Assembly: GCF_021560015.1 (NCBI RefSeq)
Contig: NZ_CP073588.1
Span: 2,108,001-2,172,000, forward strand
Reading direction: 5' to 3'
Origin: Shewanella vesiculosa
GTDB taxonomy: Bacteria > Pseudomonadota > Gammaproteobacteria > Enterobacterales > Shewanellaceae
Length of the DNA: 64,000 bases
Shown here: positions 1 to 8,984 of the stretch, one piece after another
How the letters are laid out: every line of letters begins with the position of its first letter
How positions within the stretch are numbered: position 1 is the first letter of the stretch
Program-made: the position numbers and the translations under genes
Notes under the pieces: model-generated
Seen by the model: only the letters and a program-made list of their open reading frames with translations
The model's database searches: none
Told to the model about the DNA's origin: nothing

Positions 1-608
1 ATTATGTTGCCGATGTGCGTGCACCAACCCCGTCAGCTGGTGCCGAGTTATTATCAAAAGACAAAGGTAATAAAACTGAAAAATTAGCCCTGCTGTTATC
101 ACGCTTGCAACAGGGTATGAAACATTATCAATTACAGCAGTATGGTCGATTAACTCAGTTATCTCATCAACTACAACGTCATGAGCCACAACGTAAACTG
201 CAACAATTTGAACAGCGATTTGATGAAATGCAAATGCGCCTAGAAAATGCCTTACAGCATAAATTCAGTCGCTTAACATTGCGCCATCAGCAATTGCATA
301 ATCGCTTACAACAACGTTCACCTATTAATACCCTAACCTTAGAAAAACAGCGGCTTGGATATTTAATTGAACGTTTTAATGACGCCAGCAAAGACTGCTT
401 TAAACAAGCTGAATTACGGCTTACACAAGCAGCACATAAACTTGATACCGTCAGCCCACTGGCAACACTGAGCCGGGGTTATTCAATCACAAGTACCAAT
501 GATCATGTCGTTGAAAATGCCAATCAGTTAAGCAATGGTGATGTGATTCATACTCGGTTAAAGCAAGGAAGTCTCACCTCAACCGTGACAGATATCTCTA
601 CCAAATAA
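1..608 (+). CDS. xseA: Exodeoxyribonuclease VII large subunit, C-terminal part (cut by window edge)
   Basis: This is the 3' part of the large subunit of exonuclease VII, which with XseB degrades single-stranded DNA in the cytoplasm. The reading frame is open from base 3, and the first residues read YVADVRAPTPSAGAELLSKD. The A-D-x-R-A-x-T-P-S-A-A-E type motif is typical of the XseA catalytic core. It is followed by the long Gln/Arg-rich helical region that binds the small subunits, and by the conserved C-terminal segment around LATLSRGYSI. The true start lies left of the window; the GTG at base 15 is an internal valine codon. It ends in TAA. Confidence 0.93.
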   Translation, partial: YVADVRAPTPSAGAELLSKDKGNKTEKLALLLSRLQQGMKHYQLQQYGRLTQLSHQLQRHEPQRKLQQFEQRFDEMQMRLENALQHKFSRLTLRHQQLHNRLQQRSPINTLTLEKQRLGYLIERFNDASKDCFKQAELRLTQAAHKLDTVSPLATLSRGYSITSTNDHVVENANQLSNGDVIHTRLKQGSLTSTVTDISTK

Positions 609-650
609 ACAACATGATCTCGATGAAAAAATGGTGCGCAAGGACATAGC

Positions 651-1388
651 GTGAAACAGATAGATTATCGGCAATACAAGGATGATGAGTTACTCGATGT
701 TGAGCGCAACATTAATAAACAAGCTTTTCCTGAACGATATAAGCAATTATGCAACGAAATATCTCGACGTAAAAAACTTGGCTGTTTTAATCTTAAGCCT
801 CAATTAAAAGAAAATGGGTTCGACCGAGATGACTGGCGAAGAAGTGAAATTATTTTTGAATTTTCGACGATACCAATAGTTTGGCGTATGACTTTTGTCG
901 GAGCTTACTTGTTGGTGAATGTGGCGCTATTAGCATGGGTAATGCCTCACTATTGGGTGAGTTCATTAGATAATCTACATCGATATAACATCACAGTTGA
1001 TCAAATTGAATGTCGTAGGGACGCTGTTGAAAATCAACAAACCGGTGAAATCAATGATTTCTATGACATTGTCATTTCGGCTTATCCCAATACTTTTGTT
1101 GCACCAAATTTGCACCGTTCAAAATGCAAACAAATTGCCGCGACATTAACATCGGGGATGCGGGTATCGATTTGGCAACAAGATGAATTGATTTATCAAC
1201 TGCAAATGAATCAACAAATGTTGTTGTCGTATGATTATATGGCACCAAAGGTGAGAAATTTCCGCACAAGAGGCCAATTGGTATATTTTTTCATCCTATT
1301 TGGTCTAGGAATATTGTCATTCAAATCACTTTATAATGCTTTTATTCCAGGTACATTCAAGCAACAATACCGCGGATATGTTGACTGA
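651..1388 (+). CDS. Hypothetical protein with two membrane segments
   Basis: I do not recognise a named family. The 245-residue protein begins at GTG. It has a charged N-terminal region (1-75), a hydrophobic segment at about 82-100, a soluble middle domain with three Cys (about 120-200), and a second hydrophobic segment at about 208-226 close to the C-terminus. The layout fits an inner-membrane protein with a roughly 110-residue periplasmic loop between two helices. It lies 42 bp after xseA on the same strand and is followed by a terminator hairpin. No catalytic motif is visible, so no function is offered. Confidence 0.7.
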   Translation: MKQIDYRQYKDDELLDVERNINKQAFPERYKQLCNEISRRKKLGCFNLKPQLKENGFDRDDWRRSEIIFEFSTIPIVWRMTFVGAYLLVNVALLAWVMPHYWVSSLDNLHRYNITVDQIECRRDAVENQQTGEINDFYDIVISAYPNTFVAPNLHRSKCKQIAATLTSGMRVSIWQQDELIYQLQMNQQMLLSYDYMAPKVRNFRTRGQLVYFFILFGLGILSFKSLYNAFIPGTFKQQYRGYVD

Positions 1389-1410
1389 ACCCGTAGCGCA
1401 TCACATATAA

Positions 1411-1434
1411 AAATGCCATCTTACGATGGCATTT
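1411..1434. terminator. Bidirectional hairpin terminator
   Basis: A 10-bp perfect stem, AAATGCCATC / GATGGCATTT, with a TTAC loop and A/T tracts on both sides. It lies between the convergent ends of the two-TM protein gene and the OmpA-family gene and can serve both. Confidence 0.75.
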
Positions 1435-1454
1435 GTTAACGCTTACTAACGGGT

Positions 1455-2132
1455 TTACTTACCGATTGGCGTTAATACAATTTCTACACGACGATTTTGC
1501 GAACGACCTTGCTCGGTAGAGTTGCTCGCAATTGGGCTTGACTCACCCATACCAGTAGAAGATACACGTGAACCACTGACTTTTTGGCTAGTGATATATT
1601 GTGCAACTTCACTCGCTCGTACTTGTGACAAACGTAAGTTATAAGAATCTGAACCTGAACTGTCGGTATAACCAATTACATTCAAGCGAGTGTCATCATA
1701 TTCTTTGGCCACTAATACAACGCTGTTTAATACTGATTTAGCGCGTGCACTTAATACAGTTTGATCAACCGCAAAGGTCACTTCATTAGGCATGTTTAGT
1801 ACAATGTTGTCACCGTTGCGAGTTACACTCACACCAGTTGATTTTAGCTGTTTACGTAATTCAGCTTCTTGCACATCCATGTAATAACCAATACCACCAC
1901 CAACAGCAGCGCCAGATGCAGCACCAATTAAAGCACCTTTACCGCGATCACTTTTGCTTGATGAAAGTACACCAATAGCAGCACCAGACAGAGCGCCAAT
2001 CATAGCACCATTAGTCGCTTTCGTGTTTTCTGATTCGCCGGTATAAGGATTAGGTAATTGGCAACCTGACAACAAGAGCGCCGAACCAATTAATGAACTG
2101 CATAATAATGATGTATTTAATTTTACTAACAT
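1455..2132 (-). CDS. OmpA-family lipoprotein with glycine-zipper region
   Basis: An outer-membrane lipoprotein of the YiaD/Pal-like OmpA class. From the chosen start the protein has a signal peptide ending in lipobox LSGC. A glycine-zipper stretch follows (GAMIGALSGAAIG and GALIGAASGAAVGGGIGYY), then a C-terminal OmpA domain (last ~110 residues) with peptidoglycan-binding motifs (NVIGYTDSSGSDSYN, LSQVRASEVAQYI, GRSQNRRVEI). The start is the ATG at 2132, 16 codons inside the longest frame, because AGGAG sits just upstream and this gives a clean lipoprotein signal. The likely role is non-covalent anchoring of the outer membrane to peptidoglycan. Confidence 0.88.
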   Translation of the reverse strand: MLVKLNTSLLCSSLIGSALLLSGCQLPNPYTGESENTKATNGAMIGALSGAAIGVLSSSKSDRGKGALIGAASGAAVGGGIGYYMDVQEAELRKQLKSTGVSVTRNGDNIVLNMPNEVTFAVDQTVLSARAKSVLNSVVLVAKEYDDTRLNVIGYTDSSGSDSYNLRLSQVRASEVAQYITSQKVSGSRVSSTGMGESSPIASNSTEQGRSQNRRVEIVLTPIGK

Positions 2133-2238
2133 ACTCACTCCTAACGACTTATCCATCATGGATAAGTGAAACTGACACAATAAAAACTAATTAAAATCAA
2201 AAAGGTTAAGTATAACTCAGAAAAGCTTAAGGCTTTCG

Positions 2239-3120
2239 TTATATTTTATTAATAAAACGTCTACGCAAACCTATCACTCCGGCAAGCAACGCAATGCTTA
2301 ACCAAGATAAGGTCCCGCCAGAATGTTCCGTTTCGATATAGACCTCATCAACATAAACCGCATCTCGATCACTACTTTCAAGCGGCAGAGCATACAATGC
2401 ATTAGATTGATCACTACTAATCGTTGCGACAGGATCGGCATACCCCAACTCATATAAATCGATCAACACATCATAATGATCGGTTTGATAGCCATTAGCC
2501 AATGTCGTCAGCACTTCATAGTCATCATGGCTAGAGTCTGCATGTAAGGTGAATACATCGGTTGAGTAGTAATGAATCCAGGGACCACCATCTTGACTCA
2601 AATAGAGTTCTGCAAACACATCGGCCTGAATATCGCCCGCCCTGCTATTTATATCTGCATCAAAAGTCACGCTAAAGGTTTGATAAAAACCGTCGTAATC
2701 GTAATCTTCCAGTAAATATGAATTGGCACCGTAGAAGGAGAAATCGTAGTAAACCACCTGATTCTGCTGCGCTAATACTCGTTTTTGCTGGTTTTCAGCT
2801 GTGGCCGCAGATTTTTTATTTTTAGCCAGCACCTGTTCGCGAGTCATTTTTACCTTGATGTTGCCATCAAGGTTTTGCAACTTAGCTTGTTCATGTAACA
2901 CCATAATCCTAGCTTGCTTATCGGCATCAGACTCTGGGGTTTTAAGGTTAATGCCCCTTGCTTGGCTGTATGCCCCTAGGCCTTGTTCAGCTATGCGCTC
3001 GGCGCCTTGTGCTACAGGCGAGCTCAACCAAAGCGCACTGGCAACACATAAGCCTAAGCCCCATTTTATTTGGGTATTCATTACCGATATCTGGGTTATG
3101 TTAGTTTTATTATGCTTCAT
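2239..3120 (-). CDS. Choice-of-anchor H / GlyGly-CTERM-like surface protein
   Basis: A secreted protein of about 293 residues. It has an N-terminal signal peptide (hydrophobic core GLGLCVASALWLSSPVAQG), a lysine/glutamine-rich linker, and a beta-rich domain containing FYGANSYLLEDYDYDGFYQTF. The C-terminal tail has SGGT, a hydrophobic helix and then LRRR: the tripartite layout of GlyGly-CTERM sorting signals that rhombosortase recognises in Shewanella and Vibrio. It resembles the family called 'choice-of-anchor H'. The start at 3120 gives GAGGA a normal spacing; the next Met upstream would sit on the ribosome site. A PhoP-box-like promoter lies upstream, so it probably belongs to the neighbouring two-component regulon. 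The function is unknown. Confidence 0.75.
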   Translation of the reverse strand: MKHNKTNITQISVMNTQIKWGLGLCVASALWLSSPVAQGAERIAEQGLGAYSQARGINLKTPESDADKQARIMVLHEQAKLQNLDGNIKVKMTREQVLAKNKKSAATAENQQKRVLAQQNQVVYYDFSFYGANSYLLEDYDYDGFYQTFSVTFDADINSRAGDIQADVFAELYLSQDGGPWIHYYSTDVFTLHADSSHDDYEVLTTLANGYQTDHYDVLIDLYELGYADPVATISSDQSNALYALPLESSDRDAVYVDEVYIETEHSGGTLSWLSIALLAGVIGLRRRFINKI

Positions 3121-3151
3121 GTTCATTCCTCGCTGTCTTGATATTGAGGCC

Positions 3152-3186
3152 ATTAAAACCTAATGGAAATGAACATAAGCTGAACA
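3152..3186 (-). promoter_or_regulatory. Predicted PhoP-like box and -10 for the surface-protein gene
   Basis: On the minus strand a perfect direct repeat TGTTCA-GCTTA-TGTTCA (3186 to 3170) is followed after exactly 12 bp by TTTAAT (3157 to 3152). The repeat spacing (6+5+6) matches the PhoP-box layout of OmpR-family regulators. Two further sites with the same geometry occur at 3261 and 5843. Confidence 0.6.
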
Positions 3187-3260
3187 TAGGCTAATCATAA
3201 CAACCAAAACAATCAGCTATTTATGCGTGGCTAGCAAGAAACTTCAAGGTGCCTGTAAAT

Positions 3261-3295
3261 GATTCAGCTAATGTTCATCTGTCAGAACGTATACT
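3261..3295 (+). promoter_or_regulatory. Predicted PhoP-like box and -10 for the PepSY/two-component operon
   Basis: Reads GATTCA-GCTAA-TGTTCA (3261-3277), then 12 bp, then TATACT (3290-3295). The second half-site and the spacing to -10 are the same as at 3152-3186 and 5843-5877. It precedes the PepSY-regulator-kinase operon, which suggests autoregulation. Confidence 0.6.
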
Positions 3296-3413
3296 ACGAT
3301 GACAAATCAGCTATTTATGCCTATGGCTATTTTATCGATTAGGTTAAGTAGATGTTTCTATATAGAAAGGGATCTTTTACACTGGCAATACTGAGGTTAT
3401 TAGGGATCACAAT

Positions 3414-3761
3414 ATGCAGCGTATGCTCAACATAAATGCCATCATGTTAGGCCTAATATTAACGATACTGTCACTCACGTCGGTACCGTCTTATGCGGCA
3501 TGGTATTCATCGCCCCATGCTAGCCACTCTCCCGGCCCTAATAATAATCGCCAAAACAACAATCAGAACAGTAACCTCGTCGTGGCAAGTGCTCAACATG
3601 CGGTACAAATAGCGCAAAGTCGTTATTCTGGCAAAGTGTTAAAAGTACAATCGGCTAACGTTAATGGACATACAGGGTATCGGATTAAACTACTCACCAA
3701 TGATGGGGTTATTTTCTATGTATTAGTCGATGCCACCAATGGCGCAGTGACAAGGAACTAA
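3414..3761 (+). CDS. Periplasmic PepSY-domain protein
   Basis: A 115-residue exported protein. It has a signal peptide (hydrophobic core MLGLILTILSLTSVPSYA), an Asn/Gln-rich linker at about 40-55, then one PepSY-like domain (about residues 56-115) with the motif VNGHTGYRIKLLTNDG...VLVDATNGAV. PepSY domains are small periplasmic modules often encoded beside PhoPQ-like systems, where they are thought to modulate the sensor or a peptidase. Here the gene is the first of a tight operon: the response regulator starts 3 bp after its stop. The promoter carries a predicted binding site for that regulator, consistent with feedback. Confidence 0.85.
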   Translation: MQRMLNINAIMLGLILTILSLTSVPSYAAWYSSPHASHSPGPNNNRQNNNQNSNLVVASAQHAVQIAQSRYSGKVLKVQSANVNGHTGYRIKLLTNDGVIFYVLVDATNGAVTRN

Positions 3762-3764
3762 CCC

Positions 3765-4448
3765 ATGAGATTATTATTAGTCGAAGACGATTTAGCCTTG
3801 CAACAGAACATCAAACAACACCTTATCGAGGCGCAATATACTGTTGATGTCGCCAATGATGGCGAAGAAGGCTTATTTCAAGCTCAAGAATATCAGTACG
3901 ATGTCGCCATTATCGACGTCGGTTTACCAAAACTCGATGGCTTGTCATTAATCAGCCAATTACGCGAGCAAGACATTAGCTACCCGATAATCATTTTAAC
4001 CGCTCGAGACAGTTGGCAAGATAAAGTAGTTGGATTAGATGCCGGTGCCGATGATTATTTAAGTAAGCCATTTCAGCTCGAAGAACTGGTTGCTCGCATT
4101 AATGCGTTAATTCGCCGTTCGGCAGGTAAAGCAAGCCCTATTATCCAAAATGGTCCCTTTAGTATCAATACTCGCAGTTTAGAAATTAAACAGGGCGAGC
4201 AAATCATTAACCTAAGTGGTTCTGAATACAAACTGTTTGAATACCTAATGTTGCATCCAGGTTCAGTGCATTCAAAAAGCCGTTTAATTGAACATATTTA
4301 TGATCAAGACTTTGATTTAGACTCGAATGTGATTGAGGTTTTCATTCGCCGTTTACGTAAAAAACTCGACCCTGACAATCAGTACCAATTAATTGAAACG
4401 CTCCGCGGTCAGGGATATCGTCTGCGCCAATTAGACCCAAATGCATAA
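3765..4448 (+). CDS. OmpR-family response regulator (PhoP/QseB-like)
   Basis: A DNA-binding response regulator of 227 residues. The N-terminal receiver domain (1-115) has the acidic pocket E7-D8-D9, the phosphoacceptor D51 in IIDVGLPKLDG, T in LTARD and K in LSKPF. The C-terminal winged-helix domain (about 125-222) carries SEYKLFEYLMLHPG and VIEVFIRRLRKKL, with RGQGYRL at the end. Its gene overlaps the sensor kinase by 8 bp, so the pair is translationally coupled. It is the obvious candidate to bind the three TGTTCA-N5-TGTTCA-like boxes nearby. I do not assign a gene name because PhoP and QseB cannot be separated by eye. Confidence 0.93.
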   Translation: MRLLLVEDDLALQQNIKQHLIEAQYTVDVANDGEEGLFQAQEYQYDVAIIDVGLPKLDGLSLISQLREQDISYPIIILTARDSWQDKVVGLDAGADDYLSKPFQLEELVARINALIRRSAGKASPIIQNGPFSINTRSLEIKQGEQIINLSGSEYKLFEYLMLHPGSVHSKSRLIEHIYDQDFDLDSNVIEVFIRRLRKKLDPDNQYQLIETLRGQGYRLRQLDPNA

Positions 4449-5769
4449 TCTACTCAACTCGCTTAAAGTTCGCATTGTTGTCAGCGCCTTATTGTTAATA
4501 TTGGTGTTGCTGCCGATTATTGGCATGACAGTAAACAATGCCTTTGAGACCCAGGTGAATGTCGCCGCCAAAAATCAATTAAAAGCTTATATTTACTCGG
4601 TCTTGGCCATGGCCGAAGTGGAAAATAACCAATTACAAATGCCATCACATTTACTTGAAAACCAATTTAATGTCATTGGATCAGGTCTTTATGCGTTAAT
4701 CACCACCAAAGACAATCAGCTATTGTGGACCTCAAATTCATTTTTGGGCCTAAACACGCCAATTAATCTGCCTAAACCAGCAACGGGCAGAAGTACCTTC
4801 GACTCGATCATGATTAATGATAAACCTCAGTTGATATATAGCTTTAGCGTGAGTTTTGCCACCAGCGAACAGCCTTTTACCATGACGCTACACATTATAA
4901 AAAATAAACAGGAATACCTTCAACAAATCCAAAAATTCTCTAATACCTTATGGACTTGGTTACTGATCTTAACGGCCCTATTGTTGATAGTGCAATTGAG
5001 CTGGTTATTATGGACTCTAAAACCCTTGGGTAAATTTAGCCAAGAACTGAGTGCAGTAGAGCAAGGGACATCGATGCAGCTAAGCACCCACTACCCTGTT
5101 GAGCTGCAAAAAGTCGCTAAGCAATTAAACACCTTATTACAAACCGAACAAAATCAGCGTAAACGCTATCGTAATGCCCTGGCCGATTTAGCCCACAGTT
5201 TAAAAACCCCTTTGGCGGTAATGCAAACCCAAGCTAACTTAAGCGAGGCCTCGCTCGAGCAAATTAACCGCATAAATCAAATTATTGCCTATCAGCTCAG
5301 GCGCGCACAAAGTGCTGCTGGTAGCGCGTGGCATTTGGGGGTCAGTGTTGACAGTATAAGCGTGAGATTAGTTAGAACCTTAACTAAGATATACCAACAG
5401 CAACAACTCAGCATTGATTACCAAGGCGATCACAATGCACGTTTCAAAGGTGATGAAGCCGATTTAACAGAAATGCTCGGCAATGTGTTAGACAATGCCT
5501 GTAAAGCCGCAAATGCCCAAGTAAAACTAACGGTTAAGCAAGGGCCTAATAGCCTTCTTATTAGTGTGGAAGACGACGGTACAGGAGTACCTGAAGACAA
5601 GCAGCAGCAAATTTTCGAACGAGGCATACGCGCTGATACATACGATCAAGGTCATGGTATTGGCTTAGCGATTGTGCGCGACCTCGTCGATAGTTATCAC
5701 GGTAAGCTTACCGTAAGCCAATCGACCTCATTGGGCGGCGCCAAATTTGAATTTGAATTTACGCATTAG
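4441..5769 (+). CDS. Sensor histidine kinase (PhoQ-like)
   Basis: An inner-membrane sensor kinase of 442 residues. TM1 is at about 10-30 and TM2 at about 170-192, flanking a periplasmic sensor domain of about 140 residues. A HAMP-like linker follows, then a HisKA domain with H252 in AHSLKTPLAVM. The ATPase domain has the N box (MLGNVLDNACKAA), a G1 box (VEDDGTGVP) and a G2 box (GHGIGLAIVRDL). The AHSLKTPL form of the H box and the short ATPase lid are typical of PhoQ relatives. It is co-transcribed with the PepSY protein and the regulator. Confidence 0.92.
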   Translation: MHNLLNSLKVRIVVSALLLILVLLPIIGMTVNNAFETQVNVAAKNQLKAYIYSVLAMAEVENNQLQMPSHLLENQFNVIGSGLYALITTKDNQLLWTSNSFLGLNTPINLPKPATGRSTFDSIMINDKPQLIYSFSVSFATSEQPFTMTLHIIKNKQEYLQQIQKFSNTLWTWLLILTALLLIVQLSWLLWTLKPLGKFSQELSAVEQGTSMQLSTHYPVELQKVAKQLNTLLQTEQNQRKRYRNALADLAHSLKTPLAVMQTQANLSEASLEQINRINQIIAYQLRRAQSAAGSAWHLGVSVDSISVRLVRTLTKIYQQQQLSIDYQGDHNARFKGDEADLTEMLGNVLDNACKAANAQVKLTVKQGPNSLLISVEDDGTGVPEDKQQQIFERGIRADTYDQGHGIGLAIVRDLVDSYHGKLTVSQSTSLGGAKFEFEFTH

Positions 5770-5842
5770 TGTCTAATAATCTGATGAATAGATAACTCAT
5801 TTCTAGCTAAACCTGACTATATAGTTTAACTCTCTTGGTTAG

Positions 5843-5877
5843 CCTTCAGCTTATGTTCATCTTCGGCTCGTTATGAT
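5843..5877 (+). promoter_or_regulatory. Predicted PhoP-like box and -10 for the DUF3300 gene
   Basis: CCTTCA-GCTTA-TGTTCA (5843-5859), 12 bp, then TATGAT (5872-5877). The 16-mer TTCAGCTTATGTTCAT is identical to the site upstream of the surface-protein gene at 3.1 kb. Confidence 0.6.
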
Positions 5878-5911
5878 TGGCTTAACAGTCATAAATGACA
5901 CTGGAGATAAC

Positions 5912-7415
5912 ATGAAAAAAGCCATTCACGCACCCGCTCAGGCGCTACTTGCCTTAGCTCTGGTTTGTATGCCATTAACAAGTGTGCAAGCGGCGCAGCC
6001 AACTAATAACCTCACTTACACAGCTGCAGATGATGCGGTCAGTGATGCTGAGTTGGCACAAATGCTTGCGCCTATTGCGCTATATCCAGACAGCTTATTA
6101 ACTCACATCCTCATTGCGTCAACATATCCATTAGAAATTGTTCAAGCTAAGCGTTGGTTATCAAACCAAGGCGATCGTGATACTAAGCAAATCATGATAG
6201 AGGTCGAGTCACAAGACTGGGATCCAAGCGTCAAAGCCCTAGTGGCATTTCCCAATGTACTGCAACGCTTAAATGATGACTTAGCCTGGACACAAAGCGT
6301 AGGAGATGCCTTTTTACAAGACGAAGGCCGCATGCTAGATACCATTCAGTCACTGAGACAACAAGCCGATAAGGCCAATAACTTAGCCGACCTAGAGCAA
6401 GTCAAAGTGTCGCGGGTTGAGCGTCGGATCATTATTGAGTCGGTTCGCCCTGAAATTGTCTATGTACCTTATTACGACAGTCGCATTGTTTATGGTGACT
6501 GGCGCTGGAACCGTTACCCGCCAGTTTACTGGAGTGCACCAGCTTATGTGCACTACCGCCCTAACCACAGCGCTATTTACTGGGACACCGGCGTACACAT
6601 CAGTTTTAACTTCTTTTTTTAGTGGTTTTCATTGGCATGACCGCCGCGTTATAGCCGTACCTGTACATCAAAACTACCGTTACTACACACCACGGAAAAT
6701 AAGTTACAGCCATGGTGCACAACATTGGCAACATAAGCCTAAACATCGCAAAGGTGTGGCATACCATAGCCAAGTGATCAGCAAACGTTATAATGGCCAT
6801 TATGAAAAACGTAACCAGCAAGTAAGTTATTCACGCGAACCTAAGCGCCAGCTAGCCAATGAGCCACGCCATTACTCAACCAAGGTGAACGATGATCAAC
6901 ATAATCAAGTCAATTACGCTAAGCAGGACAAGCATAGTGACAAATCAGCGCTTAAAAGTGTCAATCGCAATGATGCTGTTGAACACAGAAGTACCCAACT
7001 AAAGCGCGAATTAAGTCAGCAGCGTCAACCAGTTGCACAGGTAAAATCGTTTGATCGTAAAGGCGAACCAATGAAGTCAAGCTACAGTCGTCAGCGCGAT
7101 GTGGCCCAAACAGGGCCTAAATATGAGGCAAAACCGTTAGCAAATATGACAAGCAAACCGCGCACTCAAGAATTACAACAAGCTCAGCGTAATACTCGAG
7201 TTGAAAAAGTGCGTGAGCCGCAGGTTAACACTATGCGCAATCAACAACAGCAAGTGAAACAAATACGCACAAATGAACCAAAGAGACAGCAAGTGCGCGA
7301 TACATCCCGCTCCACATCTCAGCAAGTTACACGATCGGTTAATCAGCAACGTGATAATTCATCACATCGCACAAGCCAATCAAGGGATATAAAGCCATCA
7401 AGAGAAAGAGAGTAA
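5912..7415 (+). pseudogene. DUF3300 protein, split by a +1 frameshift in a T7 run
   Basis: An exported DUF3300 protein. After a signal peptide (MKKAIHAPAQALLALALVC...) comes the conserved block LAPIALYPDSLLTHILIASTYPLE and then VPYYDSRIVYGDWRW. The frame then stops at 6620-6622 after the T7 run at 6614-6620. If the run has six T the frame continues as FFSGFHWHDRRVIAV into a long Arg/Gln/Lys-rich tail ending at 7415, giving about 500 residues, which is the usual family layout. The start is the ATG at 5912 because it has GGAG upstream and begins the signal peptide. It is preceded by a PhoP-like box. The function is unknown. It is either a sequencing overcall, a true lesion, or a site of polymerase slippage. 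Confidence 0.82.
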
Positions 7416-7432
7416 GCACTTAATCGATTGCG

Positions 7433-7476
7433 AAAAAAACAACATGAGCAAAGTGTGTTTGCCATGTTGTTTTTTT
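7433..7476. terminator. Bidirectional hairpin terminator
   Basis: A 14-bp inverted repeat, AAAAAAACAACATG / CATGTTGTTTTTTT, around a 16-17 nt loop. It lies between the convergent DUF3300 gene and the histidine kinase gene. Confidence 0.75.
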
Positions 7477-7508
7477 AAACTAACGTCATCAAAATTAACG
7501 ATATTGAA

Positions 7509-8906
7509 CTAAACTCGTGGCAATACGATACACACATCAAGCCCATGAGGATCGACCTGATTAAAGATCAACTCCCCATGATGTAAGCTGATAATGTGCT
7601 GGCAAATAGACAAACCTAAACCCGCTCCTTGAGAAGCATTTTCATCAACACGATAAAATCGATTTTTGGCTAAGGCTATCTCCTTAGCAGACATCCCACG
7701 ACCTTGATCAAGCACACAAATCATTGTGTACTCATCATCCTGAGAAGCCTTAATGGTAATTAATGATTCCGCAGGACTGTATTTGCAGGCATTTTCAATA
7801 ATATTTTTCAGGACTAACTCAAGGTAAAACGCATCGGCGTTAATGGTCATGTCCGCAGGAATATCAATATGCCATTCATAATCAGCAATCACGTGTAATA
7901 ACTGATTTATCACGTTATCAATGATGTCTTGTAGCTTACAATCTGTTTGATTTAACGCTTCAATCGCATCAACTCGCGACAACAGTAACAACTGCTCTAC
8001 CATATGATTAATACGGTTTACGCCCTCACCTATGGCTTCTATATAGGCCAAGGTCGCAAGTTGAACATCAGGGGCTTGGCTGGACAATACATCACTTAAG
8101 CCGTCGCTATGTAACTTAATAATCGCTAACGGTGTTTTCAGCTCGTGTGCAGCGTCTGCGCTAAAACGACGCTCACGGATCATCGTCTCGCTAATACGCT
8201 GCAAATAACTGTTAAGTGCTTTTTGTGTCGACGCTAACTCTGTTGGTAACGTGAAATTGATTGGGGTTAGGTCTTGGGCAGGACGATTGTCTAAATGACG
8301 TTCTAATAATTTTACCGGTTTAAATAGGTAGTAAGTTAACGCTAACATAAAAAACATCATGATCGGCGTAATGATCAATGGCGAGCGCCAAGTATTGCTG
8401 ATGATTAATGATACTAACTCTTGTCTGACATCATCACGCTGTGCGGTAACAATCCATACCTGCTGCGGCAATGAAAAAAAACTGTATACGTGCCATAAAT
8501 CATTACCGATACGACGAGTATCATAACCTTGAGTAAAGTTAGTTAATAGTTGATCGCCAGAACTGTCAGAGTAAGCCAGTAACTGCCCGGTGCTAGACAG
8601 TAATTGAAATGACAACTTATGCTCATAAGATAAGGTAATAGGGTTAGCTTGTTCGGCAAATGTGTCGACTTTCGAATCATCAACATGGAACAGGATAGGC
8701 TTGAGAACAAGCTGAGCCAATTGCGCTTGCGTTAGATGATCAACATAAAACTTTTCTAGCATTTTCGAAGTTTGGATCATCTGTGCATCAAATAACTCTT
8801 CAACTTCATGCGTCGCATCACGGGTGCTCAAGATGCTCGAAAACGTCACGGTGAGGACAATCCCCACCAGCATGAGCAAACTTAATAATAATCGTAATGA
8901 AAACAT
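7509..8906 (-). CDS. Sensor histidine kinase (QseC-like)
   Basis: An inner-membrane kinase of 465 residues. TM1 is at about 5-25, a periplasmic domain at about 26-170, TM2 at about 175-195. The HisKA H box is H254 in DAAHELKTPLAII. The ATPase domain has NIIENACKYSP (N box), VLDQGRGMS (G1) and GAGLGLSICQHI (G2). It is the last gene of a cluster that includes ApbE, DUF3570, DUF4266 and a thioredoxin, and it follows its partner regulator after 78 bp. A role in sensing envelope redox state or metals is an inference from the neighbours only. Confidence 0.9.
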   Translation of the reverse strand: MFSLRLLLSLLMLVGIVLTVTFSSILSTRDATHEVEELFDAQMIQTSKMLEKFYVDHLTQAQLAQLVLKPILFHVDDSKVDTFAEQANPITLSYEHKLSFQLLSSTGQLLAYSDSSGDQLLTNFTQGYDTRRIGNDLWHVYSFFSLPQQVWIVTAQRDDVRQELVSLIISNTWRSPLIITPIMMFFMLALTYYLFKPVKLLERHLDNRPAQDLTPINFTLPTELASTQKALNSYLQRISETMIRERRFSADAAHELKTPLAIIKLHSDGLSDVLSSQAPDVQLATLAYIEAIGEGVNRINHMVEQLLLLSRVDAIEALNQTDCKLQDIIDNVINQLLHVIADYEWHIDIPADMTINADAFYLELVLKNIIENACKYSPAESLITIKASQDDEYTMICVLDQGRGMSAKEIALAKNRFYRVDENASQGAGLGLSICQHIISLHHGELIFNQVDPHGLDVCIVLPRV

Positions 8907-8984
8907 AATGTCCTATGGTATTGAATAGCATCATAGCGCAATTTAGGTGTTACGCTGTTTACTGATGACTTGTCACGAAAAAGA

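Noticed and set aside
6417..7415. A separate 332-residue basic protein
   Set aside because: It is the 3' part of the DUF3300 gene in the +1 frame; its first ~65 codons are the shadow of the upstream part.
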